NCBI GenBank assembly: GCA_964019165.1 | Contig: OZ025287.1 | Coordinates: 3,400,017 to 3,464,016, forward strand | DNA from: Mastigias papua | Taxonomy: Eukaryota; Cnidaria; Scyphozoa; Rhizostomeae; Mastigiidae | Reading direction: 5' to 3' | DNA length: 64,000 nucleotides | Shown: in pieces, positions 49,400 through 64,000 of the stretch | Position numbering within the stretch: the first letter of the stretch is position 1 | Layout: each line of letters opens with the position of its first letter | Made by a program: the position numbers and the translations under genes | The notes under the pieces: model-generated | Seen by the model: the letters and a program-made list of their open reading frames with translations, nothing else | Databases searched by the model: none | What the model was told of the DNA's origin: nothing

Positions 49400-52300
49400 T
49401 CACATCAAGTCTAGGAAGTCTGATACTTCTTCAATCTCTCGTTTCCTTGCTTCTTGGTGTGCCCATCTTTCTTCTGCTAGTTTTGGAGTTATATTCCACC
49501 TATCATGGTAAATTCGCTTCCCACATTCTAGGCACTTTTTACCACCTGCAAAGTATTCACAAAGCTGGTAGAACTCATGTAGCTGGACATATCATTACAG
49601 ACTTGGCTGCTCTTTCAATGGAGGGTTAAATTAATCAAAGCTAGTATATGTAGAGACAAAATTTGTTATCTATATAGAGAGTTAATACCACAAATTAAGC
49701 CTAGAAATACAATAAAAAACACTGTAGTATACGTGAAATCATATCTATATAGTTCAGAGCATGAAGCATTGGGATGCAATAATATAGTGAGTAAAGGAAC
49801 AAAAACCCATTTCATATTGAATGAAGAGAATCTGTAGATCTCATCTGCTGTTCTAATCTACCATCTACACTTGCCCCAAAAAAAACAAAGGGACAACTGT
49901 CAGAGACAATAATGGTAGGGCTTCTAGAATGATGTGATTCATTCTAAAAAGCTATATCTAACAGAGCTTTAGTTTACTATGAACTTTGCTTATAATTGAG
50001 AATTACAGAGATTAGAGTTCTATGCCAGCAAATGGAACCCACCTGTGAATGGTGGAGTTTTCATGTATGTATCCATACATCCAATGTGATATATATGGTT
50101 ACAGTATATCCAAACTACTCCATTTTCATCATCAGGGCCCTCTGGATAATTCTTCCGAGAAAAATAAACATACTGTTTAAAAATCCAATAGGAGCTTATT
50201 CACTGTAAACCATTAACCTTAAGGTTTCAGAATTGTCATGCAAAACCTTGATACAAGGCTAGAAAACAAACTGTTTAGTAATTCAAATGTTCTGTGGTTC
50301 ACACAATAAGTTTTCAGATAAGATGTTCATAGGATATAACAAAGAGTGGTGCCTTATCTCCTTATCCACAGACAAAAGATGAGAATGTAAAAAGCCTCCA
50401 GGCAGCATCTTGAAACTTAAAATATATGTTCTTCCAAGCAGTATTTACATCAAGAGGAAATGTAATATTTGCTGTAATGTAGTATCTATACATACATTAG
50501 GATTCTCAGGTAGGGCTTGTTTTCCACATAGTTTGCATAATCTGCTAGGAAACTTTTTGACACATTCATTGACAAGAAATGATACAACTGTCTTTAGAGA
50601 GGGTGAAGGCTCGAAAGGTGGAGCCCTAGGAAACAGCAAAATTATCTACTACAAAAATGTAAAAGCATCATCAACAACTGAGAACTATATCCAACAGTGG
50701 ATCACTCAATCAATCAACAGATAAGTCAATCACTCAAAAATAGTCATTCAATCAATCAATTATTGTCATAAAATGGCTATATAACATTGTACTATGAAGC
50801 TTGAAATCACAAGTATCCAGTTTCATATGAAATTGGAAGACATATTTACTTCCACAATGGCATATTTCACATTAGTCTGTTATTACTCAACTGTAACTTG
50901 CCATATGCTATAAATTTGAATGTTACCCGTATAAATGCAATACCAAAAAGAGGATATGTACTCACTTTGGATCTACTTTCAAAGGAGGCTCAACACATCT
51001 CCTTGCAAGTTCTATACTTTCAGCCATAAAGTGTGTTTCTAAGAATTTTGGGAAATTGCATCCTTTGTTCTCTATTCTGAAAGGATAATTACAATGGCTG
51101 TTAGTGCTGGGCAGCCAAAGGTATTTCTACCAAGAAACATTGGCACTGGTTGTATAAATAAAAAGCTTTTCAAGTGCGACTTTGTACTATAAAAGGAAGA
51201 AGAAAACCAATCACATAAAACCTACCGTATACATTCTATTGGATAGAGTTCTGGAACTGTTACTTTGACATCTAAGAAGTATCTGCAAGAGAAAAAGACA
51301 CTAGTTGAATGATCAGGGGCAGCAATGAATTGCATGAATAAATTTCTGTTGATAATCTCATCCATCTGGTAACTGAGATTTCTAACTCACCAATCAGTGA
51401 TTATATTGACTACACACTCTTGCATCCTGAATACATGTACTCTCCTATTTATTAAATTTTTGAAAAATTCCACTCAGGACATTCTGATTCCAGACCTCTG
51501 TCTATTATTATTGAGGCTATAATTCGATTGAGTATTAAGTAACATGAGAAAATTGTGTTTTTCACTTTGCCTACATTGAAATGGCTTATGAAACCCATTC
51601 ATACCTAGAATAATTAGAGAAATTTCCACCCATCCCATTTATTCCAACCCCTTTTACTGGGTTTTCAGGAACTTTTCAATCATCCCTACTGTTCTAATTC
51701 CCAATCTATTTGGGACTTAAGATTAATGAAATAGTATTAGGAGAATTCTCAAGTTGTTTTGAGAGTGGGCAAAGCTTACCTGTCTTTCACAATTTTATAT
51801 CTAATAACACCAGATTTTTGTTTTATTTTTAAATCATCTTGAGTATCTACAAGGGACTTCTTTATGAATGTCACTTCTTCAGAACAAACTACCAGTGGGT
51901 TATCATCGAGAAACTTGGATATGAATTTAACCATTGAAATTATCTATAATAGAAAAAGAAATTTATAGAATAAAAAGGGAGAAAGGTTCAACTTTTCAAA
52001 AGACAAACTCATCTTGAAATATTACAGGCAATAGAATTTACCTGAGCTCGTTCTACCAGCTTCTTTGCTTCTTCATCACATCTGTCATTCAGCAATTTTA
52101 TCACCTTAACTGGAAACACATTGCTCTTTAATTCTATAAGGATGGGTGTATCAGGGTAATTTTCCGGAAATTGAAATTGGCACAATAATTTTCTATGGGA
52201 GGTTTTCCTGAAAAATCATAATAAAATTATCATTTACTAGAGCTGGCAAGTGAATAAGAATCATTTTCAGAAAATTCTGTTTACTGAATGAGTAGTATGC

Positions 52301-53724
52301 ACAATCTCCCTCAGCATTCCTATTAAGGGGCCATTCAAAATGGATATCTGAGGATAATGGAGGGGTCTGGTGAAATAGGACAAACTCGGATATAGATGGA
52401 GGGGGTGTTTATGCAACCTGGATGTCCAGATGTTCAGAATGTCACAAGACAGCAACTCAGGATAACTGTCAAAAAAAAGGTGGCAATAAAGACTGTCCCA
52501 GGATGTAGCAGCAAGTCATTATGATGAAGTAGCACCAAGTGACATAGTATCTGTTGTAGACATTGCACCTTTTAAGAAGCAGCCATTCACAAAGACTGAC
52601 TTCTTAAAAATGAATCATCACATTACATGTTTGGTTCTTTTTATGTTCTCTTCAATTAGAAATGGCCAATTAACAAATCTTTTACAGTTTTTGCATATAG
52701 ACACTTAAATAGTTTTTAGTATGAAATAGATGGAGGTCGAAGGGAGGAGGGGTTGCACGAATAGGGGCAATATACAAAGGGTGGGAGGTGGTCTAAAAAG
52801 TCAAATTTCTGCTGGACATCCTTTGTGAATGGCCCCTAACTGGTTTATTCTCTAAGGCAATTCCTTATTTATGGGTCTTCAACTGTATATTTATTAAGCA
52901 TAAAGAAATGCTCCTGTTCTAAAGAAGACAGTCTTTCAATACTTTAAATTAAAACAATGTTGGAATTGAAACAAAATTAAAACATTGCAAAGTATGAGAA
53001 GAATGTTTGTTAAGACGGGATGGGTTTGTTAAGACTGGACTGTTCTATGGCTATCTTCTCACAAGAATTGGGTGCATTTTGTCCATTGGAATTTTGTCTA
53101 TTATTATTCAATGTGGTTTGGCGATCTTCACAAGCAAAAATCAGTTAAATCAAATCTAGGATAGAGTCACTCCACAAATCTGCGACAGGCATTTAGCCCA
53201 TAGGACAGTAATAAGCAAGTATGAGTATACATCAATTGCATAACTAACTTTCATTACTTATCATTTCTCCCCCCCCCCCCTTTTTCTCTTCATTTAGCTG
53301 AAGATGTGATGAGTTCGCCTCCAATCGTTTCCATATGGTTTTTGTCTCTTCACACTCGAAATAGTCTTATTCACTTGGATTTGATGAATGACATGATTCA
53401 AATACTTATTCTATCTGAATTTACAATTATTAATTAGTTGCAGCTTTCGTACTCAAGTGTTCAATCAAACTGCGCTTTCCAACAAACACTTGAGTGACAA
53501 GAGTGGAGAAAAGGGGGTACAAGTCTCGCTGAAGAGATCTGAAGGCCACGAACAAACCAATTGGAATTCAAGAGTACGTATTTTAGGCCTATAAAAGTGA
53601 CTGATTACACTCACACAATTTTGACTTGTACAAGTTGTCTATTGCAGCTGACAATCTCTGAGCATCCTACAAGCTTTACTAGTCTTTCTTTTACATCAGT
53701 AACCTCTTTGTCAATAAAATCCAT
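49400..53724 (-). CDS. Two RWD-like domains plus C-terminal RING-like zinc finger
   Basis: Seven minus-strand exons: 53615-53724, 52042-52207, 51780-51943, 51226-51282, 50966-51076, 50496-50625 and 49400-49582. They total 921 nt (306 residues plus stop) with all phases and GT-AG sites consistent. Start is MDFIDKEVTDVKERL. Residues 1-95 look like an RWD (ubiquitin-conjugating-enzyme-like) domain with FPENYPDTPILIEL carrying its YPxxP signature. Residues about 100-205 look like a second one with VPELYPIECI. After APPFEPSPSLK come RLCKLCGK, then LCEYFAGGKKCLECGKRIYH, giving CX2C, CX8CX2C and a histidine that could bind zinc. The C-terminus is WAHQEARKREIEEVSDFLDL. Doubled RWD-like folds followed by RING occur in FANCL and related ubiquitin ligases, but sequence identity to FANCL is not evident. 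A ubiquitin-pathway role is inferred. Confidence 0.85.
52327..52836. mobile_element. Harbinger-type MITE with TAA target duplication
   Basis: A 510-bp element in the first intron of the RWD gene. The left end GGGGCCATTCAAAATGGATA is mirrored by the right end (reverse complement GGGGCCATTCACAAAGGATG). TAA directly flanks both ends (52324-52326, 52837-52839). Three-base TWA/TAA duplications with G-rich inverted ends are typical of PIF/Harbinger derivatives. No transposase remains. Confidence 0.8.
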
Positions 53725-56700
53725 ATCAGCTTGGTATGTTTATGTTAACTTTCCACTCTTAATTAGCTGGAGCCTAAAAGTCCTCTTTAGATCAGAAGGA
53801 ATTTTGAAATAGCCTCGGTTACAATAGTGACCTCTTCGCAGTGACCTTTTCGTGATGCACACCAATTGATGTACACCAATTGATGCACACCTATAAATGC
53901 ACACCTACAGTTTCATCCAAAGTATAGAGGGACAGAACACCCTTTTAAAGGCTACGCTCTTTTAATCACCACTGCCAGCGGGGCCACTGCTTGCAGTCCT
54001 ATGGCATCCAATAAAACAGGTGACAAATGCAAAACAAAGAGCAATGGTATGAAGCAGCAATTTGTTAAAATCTATCCTGGAAAGAACTGTGGAGGATACG
54101 TCTGCCCCTAATCCCCATTACTTTTAATAAACTCGTCTGCATATTGTGGAAATGGGTTCCAGGGTGAAGGCAGGTGAACCGAAGCGAAGATGGAAAACTC
54201 AATGGAATATCCGTTTGACTTTTTGGCATCACGATACATGTTAATTTGTTCCAAAAATATAGAATCAGAAGTTTATGATACTTAACTTGCTGTGAGCTGA
54301 TTATAAATGCGGGAGTTTCGTCTGGAGTTAACCATGCATGCGGAAAAATCAGGAGTTCCCTTCCGAATGCGAGAAATTTGGCAGGTCTGGTGATGATTGA
54401 TTGGTTCAATGTCAGATCAGGTGTCATTCGTACCAATCCAAAAAAAGCTTTGTGAATTCGTACTATATTTCCCACTAGATTTCATAGTTACAAGAATGCC
54501 TCACCAGACTAATGTCAAGGGCTAGCCTAGGCAATCTTAATGTGAATGAAAAAATGAGTTTGTGCAATGGTAAACAGTAAAAGTTTGCAATGGTAAAACC
54601 ACTTGACCTATGAAAATTGTAGTGGCATGAACTTTTTAGCAAAATTCATTTCATTTGGATATGAATTACTATATGTATGACGATCACTAGTCAATGCCCA
54701 TTCTATTTAACGTATGTTAAAATGCTGTCGCTCTCATTAAAAGCGAGAAAAAAGGGTGTGAGCAACATTACCTTTTTTACGGGCTCTAACCAATATTCCT
54801 TATTTTCAGCAAAGTCCACTGAAACAAGTTTAACCTTACTATTAGGTATGAGGACTAGTCTTTGAGAGAATGTCAGATAAAGTCAAAGTTGGCAATTGTG
54901 GTCGCAAGCTCGACAATGTTGTGAGCTAAACTGCTACAACATAAGTAAGCATTTCACCTCGCAAACGTAACTTTCCATCCGTCTTTCCTCCTAGTTGCAG
55001 TTAAATATCATTGAAGTTTGTGCTGCTGATCTACAGATATGAATATAACATACTTTATTTTATTCAGTGTTTGCTGCATATGTGCCACGTTAAGTCGGAT
55101 GACACTAGTAGTTTTACCACGTACTGTTAGTTTTAGTTACAGTAGTTGATTGCTATAATTAATATGATGTACAACTTGGCGTCCCATGTTGGGCGCCAAT
55201 TTTTAGTACTTCGCATTAATCACTTCATGGATTAATCATTGTAATCAACTAGATTATCAGCTAGTTCAGCTAGTTCAGCTAGTTTCATTACATATTAGAA
55301 AGGTACTGAAAAGCAATAAAAACAGATCATATTTTGTACTTATTGTTAACAAACTTTAAGAAAGTACAACTTATAAAACTCTAAGTCATCTGCTTCTTCG
55401 TCAATGTCCAGCAAGATGAATAGGCTAAGAAGCATCTTCAGCAGTCGAATCCGTTGCCTCAAGAAAAGGATTTTCCTCTGAATATTCATCATGAAGGCTT
55501 TGCAAAGCTTCTGTCAATTTCTTAGTACTACTTTAACAAGCAGAGTTTTCCTTAAAACAGTGAATCAGGGCGTCCTCACTGCCGTCTAGCAATAAATTCA
55601 GGACACAACATTTGAATGATTTCAGGGTAAGCTCTTTTGACAAGTTACCCCAGGTATCCAAAATCCATTGTATAAGAATTCTTCTTGGAGGGGCTTTCAT
55701 GTTTCCGGGTTTGGTATATTGACGAATTCAAGAACTCAACCATGTGTACTCACCTGTAATGTATGCTTTGAGAGGCTTGTGCCAGAAAGATGCGCTGTTT
55801 GTTAGAGGGAGGCATTTATATCACTTTGTCGCTTTGTTTGTGCGGCGTTTATTGGAGGTCGGTGTTACATAGAGGAAATACAGTAACAGCAAACAGGTCA
55901 ATATTTTTGGTTCTCAGCCGGTCATAGGATTTGATTACATCAAATTATTAACCAATCAGATGAAATTTTTAATTTACAAAGACGAACTTTTGATTGCTAT
56001 CCCTTAAGTACATTTCTAGTGGATATTTCCTACCTTTTAGCTGAGAAATGAATGGCTTCAAAGATATTCAACATAGCAGCGCCTATTGTTTACCTTATTT
56101 GCAAGAGATCTTTCCTGGACTACCTTTAACTGTTCACACGACAAGAACATATTTTCCCATGCACTAAAGACGTAAATTTGTTGCATGCTTGCGCTCGGCC
56201 AAACTTTCCAACCAGCGCAGCGATTCAAACCGATACAATAGCTACCATTTTGAATCTTGCAATTTTGGCGCGAAACTATGACGATGCATTCTGACGCCAT
56301 TTCACAACGCGATAGGCTGCTCTAAGAGAGATAGCAGGTTTTGTGACACTACTAAGTATGTAGGAAAAGTCAGAAGCTTGCCACATAAAGCAAGGGCTGC
56401 AGTGTTATCCATATATAGTGGTTATCATGTGAAGGAGGCATAATTTAGCTAAAGCCGTTCTATTCGTTAAAGAGTTATGAGAATATTGCATACAATAGTT
56501 GCATCACGAAGAATGTACGGACAGGATGGGTAAAAAAGTGGACGGAAAAGAAGATTGAATCAATTGCCATAAAATGAGACAGTTATGGTACTCCTTTATT
56601 CATACCATCTCCTCAGAGGTAGGATGATGCTGGGGCACTTCATCTCTAGCTTTAGGTAAGAAAGTTATTCAAAATTACAACGTTCATGAAAAAATTTCAA

Positions 56701-58210
56701 GCCTTTTTTGTTTCCTTGAGAACTGGCAATATCATCGTTAGTGGGTATATAGACTTATTAGATGGTGAGTAGAACATTAGAAAGATGTTATTTTTGGTCA
56801 GTAATGACAAAACATTAATGACTTGGCAAAGAATGGCCAAGATGATAATTAATCTGTCACTAAGACTACATTAGTTTGGAATTGTAGAAGTGCAAGTTCA
56901 CGTACTCGTTTTTCTATAAGAAAAGGAAGTACTCGAGTGCTCAAAATGTGAAGAAATTTCGGTACCAGATTTCTGCGAGCAAAAAACGTTATTAAGTAAT
57001 ATACCTTTAAATTTCAAATATTCACGTATGACAGTCATCGTTTGTCCTTTAGTTGTATAGGTTTCTTGTGGTAGCTTATATACGCATTAGAGTGTTATGT
57101 TTAAGTTGTGCCTGTCTGCCTGTGTAACACTGTAGTGTTGCGTAAATTCAAGCATTCTTGATAAGAAAATATTAAGATTGCACTGAAATAATGAAGAAGC
57201 TAAGAAACGTTCACGTACTGACCGAAAAAAGCTTCCTCACAAAAAAGCTCGTTGTACAAGTCCCTTAAATTTTTGGCGTTCTAAGTGTCCGTTACTTTTA
57301 AAAACATGAAATTTGTTGCTGGTTCTCCCCTTGACGTACAAAAGATAACGATCGAAAGAATAATGCAAGTTGCGCTTGTGGCCTTGGTTAAAATTAAGTT
57401 TACTTTGCAAATTAAGACATCTTCTAGATATCTTTCACATTTGTACAAAAGTAAGAGATTTGTGGTATGAGACAGGACCACATTTATCCGTAGGCTAACT
57501 GGGCCTACGCCCTATGACCCCCTAGTACTCTTAAGCACAGAAAGCCCCGAGCAAAACTTTTGTAGCCCTATGAAGCACTGTGAAGGTTCTGAGAACTCAA
57601 TCTTTGGCTTAGAGCAACGTCTGCAGACAATGCAACTGCTTCATTTTTGATGAGTCCTGAAGTAGTAACGTTATTTGAAACAGCAACTCTCGCTAGAAAA
57701 AATTTTTCTAAGGTATATTCAAAGAGTTCCGATCGTCTGTGAACCCAAAGCCCCAATAAACCTAAATATGGCCCTGGTATGAGTTTACAAGGCAACGTTG
57801 CACCGCTTCGCTTACTTTTCTTACCATTCTCTCCGTTTAGTTGTTCAAAGTTTTATGACTTGCAGGAAAACATATGTTGGAATTTAAATAAAAATGACAT
57901 CCAAATTAAAGTAGCTAACAGAACAGGATATAAATGACCCTTAAAATCTAGCCATAACTTTGAGTGGGTAGGACTGTAAAAAATGTAGGATAGAGGAATT
58001 GAGCAAAATGTGCCTACATGTCTTGTTTAAACGTGTTCAGCTCAGAGCTGCTGACAATAACATACTCATCGAGCGGTTTAGTTGACATTTTTTAGATTTT
58101 TCTATCTTATGGATCCAGTTCGATAATCCGAAAAGAATGCAAGCTAAAAGTACTCATCTACATTTACCGCTAAGTTCACATAGCTTATTGCCAATATTTT
58201 AACAATACTT
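53725..58210. other. 4.5-kb intergenic region
   Basis: It lies between the 5' end of the RWD gene and the 3' end of the synaptotagmin-like gene, so it should include the RWD promoter and the synaptotagmin 3' UTR. I found no supportable exon. Features are a triple AGCTAGTTC tandem near 55262 and a palindrome TTGGCG..CGCCAA at 55174-55199. AT-rich TAAGAAA-type repeat debris lies at 56915-57190. Confidence 0.6.
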
Positions 58211-61765
<3,555 letters not shown>

Positions 61766-64000
61766 CTAAAATAAAATGGGCAAAAAACAGCAGTAGTCAT
61801 TGGTGGAGCCAAGAAATTATTATGTCTTACGCGTCACTTTACAAAAATATTTTTTTATAATTATGTTTAAATATTTAAAAAATTAGTTGCCAAAAATGGC
61901 ATATCATAGCCTCTTACGGTAGAATGGGAATGATTTAAAAAAATCACTATAGGACCACCTTTTTCCCTCTGATATTCCGTTTGACATATGGAGAAAAATG
62001 ATTACCTTGCTATGTACCTATTTTGGTTTGGTCTTGGTGACACTTTGTGATCATAGAAAACAATAGTTTGGTCCGGGATATTTCAAGGAGTGGCCAACCT
62101 GTCATAATGTTAAATTTCTCTTTTTTATCCTGTTTGACTTTCATTCCTAACTTTTACTTTTTTAGCACTTCATGCTATGGCAGAAAGAATATTTAACACT
62201 ACAAAATTTCAACGTCGAAAAGTAGAGGGCAGTACCTGCAACTTTAAAGAGTTACAGGGCGTGGCCTAAGCTTATCAAACCATCGCCTGATCTCGGAAAT
62301 TTTAGATAAAATTAAAACTGTAAAAACATAAATGCTGAAAGCAGTAAAGCTTTCCACATGCTAGTAGTGGCCAACAGTCACCGAGACGGTTCATGTTGAA
62401 AGTAAAATCCACATTTAGGCATACGAAAAAGTACAAGAATCTCGTTCATCAACACATCAATATTGTACTTTGTATCGAGTTATTGAAGCTGCTTGCTTAG
62501 GATCCCGTTCCACAGTTTTAATCATTAAGAGTAATGGAAATACTCTAGTACAGGGTCGTGCCGAAGTATGGGATGAAGAGGGTGTGATGCACCTTCACTT
62601 TTTCCAGAAGTCGTCGGTAATTTATTGGGTTGCAGGCAATGTTTTGGCTTGTCGGTAAATTTCGGCATAGCCATCATGGCTTTTGGGTAGGTATGTTGCC
62701 TTGTTCGAGCCTGTCGTGGAAATTCCTGTTGCTACATCCTTCCACTGAAAGTCTTTTGGCACGTCACTGCCTTAGCACAGTAGCTGCAAAGGACAACTGA
62801 ACTGACGTTGTAGTTTGTCGTCGAACATCGGAAATCCCTGTTAAAAAGCTCTCATCCAGAAACAGGCACAAGGACATGCGAGAGTAGAATTGAATAAATT
62901 CATTAGTCGAGACTTGCTTAAGCACCTTGCTAATTGCCGTTTACTCCGGTCGCTTTAATAATGGTATTGGTCCAACGGGACTACGTAGGAACTGGGGTAG
63001 CTTAGGAACTTTTATGAACCTGTCAATATATTCATCTCCTATTACTAAAAGGATTTATAGTCTGATAGCGCATTCACTTCAATATGCCTTTTGTGCTTTT
63101 CTCCTATTTAACCGACTGGGAACGCAATATCCCAAGGTGATGCATTTAATGAAGATATTGCATCTAGAGACCACACCCATTTGCCCTCTTGATACTGGAT
63201 GGATATGCCTCTAGACAGTAGAGAAATGTAGGGTATATGGATATATACATGGGGTCGTTCCTACGCGTTTGCAACAGGCTCGCAAATGGAAAGTTAAATT
63301 TGAAAATTATTGAGATCGCCAATGATGTTTTCCTTGTACAACTAAATCGCAGGGAGAAATTATTTTTATCACAATGTTTCAAAGTTAAATGAAATTTTGA
63401 ATCATGTTTTTTCAACGTAAAGTTCTACTCAGAATGTGCAGTTCTGAAACTTGTGTAATCCTGGAGAGATGTCAATGCAGATCACATTATACATGAAAAT
63501 CAAAGATTACTTCTCAATATAGAAGCAGCGAGAATAATGCGCAGCTTATAATTTCCTTAAAAAGACCCTGATCTTAAGAGTGACTAGGCCAAGATCCTAT
63601 TAAGACCCACCGATAGAATATGAAATTTATATGGAGCTATTATTCTGTCTGCAGGAGATCCTCGATGGATAGCATTTATCCTCTTTGTTCTTCTTTGCGT
63701 AGAAAGAATGACATGTATGTCTAGTATTCAAGTTCACTCCTTGACTCTGTAGTACTACCTGTCTTTTTGATGTAGGCATGAATAAGCGTGAACCAGAGCT
63801 TATTGTGCCTTAATTAGCAAAAATCTTAATCAATTTTTTTGGAGTCTTGAAAGTATACTGCATTTGATTTCTGAAACTGTTCGCCTGGAATAACATGACG
63901 TGATTAGAATTTGGAGAGCAGTGCTCTAGCTGTAGGGTATTATCACAAACACCAACCTCCTAAAGTCCGTAAAATTTGATCTGTATGATAGATAAGGAAA
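61766..64000. other. Region upstream of the synaptotagmin-like exons
   Basis: It is at least partly an intron of the synaptotagmin-like gene, because an acceptor precedes its first visible exon. I could not identify the upstream exon, and short frames here show no recognisable protein. Confidence 0.55.

Noticed and set aside
54065..54475. 136-codon minus-strand ORF
   Set aside because: No recognisable domain, no splice context tying it to the RWD gene, and repeat-like composition.
55174..55199. Palindrome TTGGCG..CGCCAA that on the minus strand looks like a retroviral-type primer-binding site
   Set aside because: No LTR ending in CA lies next to it and no pol remnant is nearby; too little to call an LTR element.
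62470..63415. Short ORFs of 62-95 codons near the right end
   Set aside because: None shows a signal peptide or motif suited to the missing synaptotagmin N-terminal exon.

Overview
The window is genomic DNA from an invertebrate animal. All supportable genes are split by GT-AG introns, a synaptotagmin-type gene and a BEL/Pao retrotransposon are present (both animal-typical), and introns and spacers are packed with SINEs, MITEs, LTR fragments and long (TA)n and (ATC)n microsatellites. The species cannot be named from the sequence. Exon boundaries below are my own, from splice signals, reading phase and remembered family conservation; no search was run.

Layout. 1-5258 holds no convincing gene but contains a near-perfect inverted duplication (2042-2831 / 3768-4557) and a LINE remnant. 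5259-43486 (+) is a Werner-type RecQ helicase in 25 exons; the first visible exon begins inside the Walker A motif, so the N-terminal part lies upstream or was missed. Reading phase closes through all 25 exons (2528 nt, 841 residues plus stop). Its introns carry an intact BEL/Pao element (16758-22870) with identical 314-bp LTRs and a 5-bp target duplication, an (ATC)n-bracketed repeat family, tRNA-derived SINEs, solo-LTR-like repeats and (TA)n-associated elements with hammerhead-ribozyme-like cores. The last intron contains a separate same-strand gene for a secreted histidine-rich protein (38799-40277).

45585-48594 (+) is a three-exon gene for a protein with three degenerate cyclic-nucleotide-binding-like domains and a possible N-myristoylation site. 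Convergent to it, 49400-53724 (-) is a seven-exon gene for a 306-residue protein with two RWD-like domains and a C-terminal RING-like zinc finger. 58211-61765 (-) holds the last three exons of a synaptotagmin-like gene (transmembrane segment, C2A, C2B) whose Ca2+-binding aspartates are mostly missing.

The genes show no shared pathway: one is a nuclear DNA-repair helicase, one a secreted protein, one a probable membrane-associated signalling-like protein, one a candidate ubiquitin-pathway protein and one a membrane-trafficking protein. The most unusual non-genic signals are the hammerhead-like cores beside (TA)n tracts, the 790-bp palindrome and the microsatellite-bracketed repeat family.
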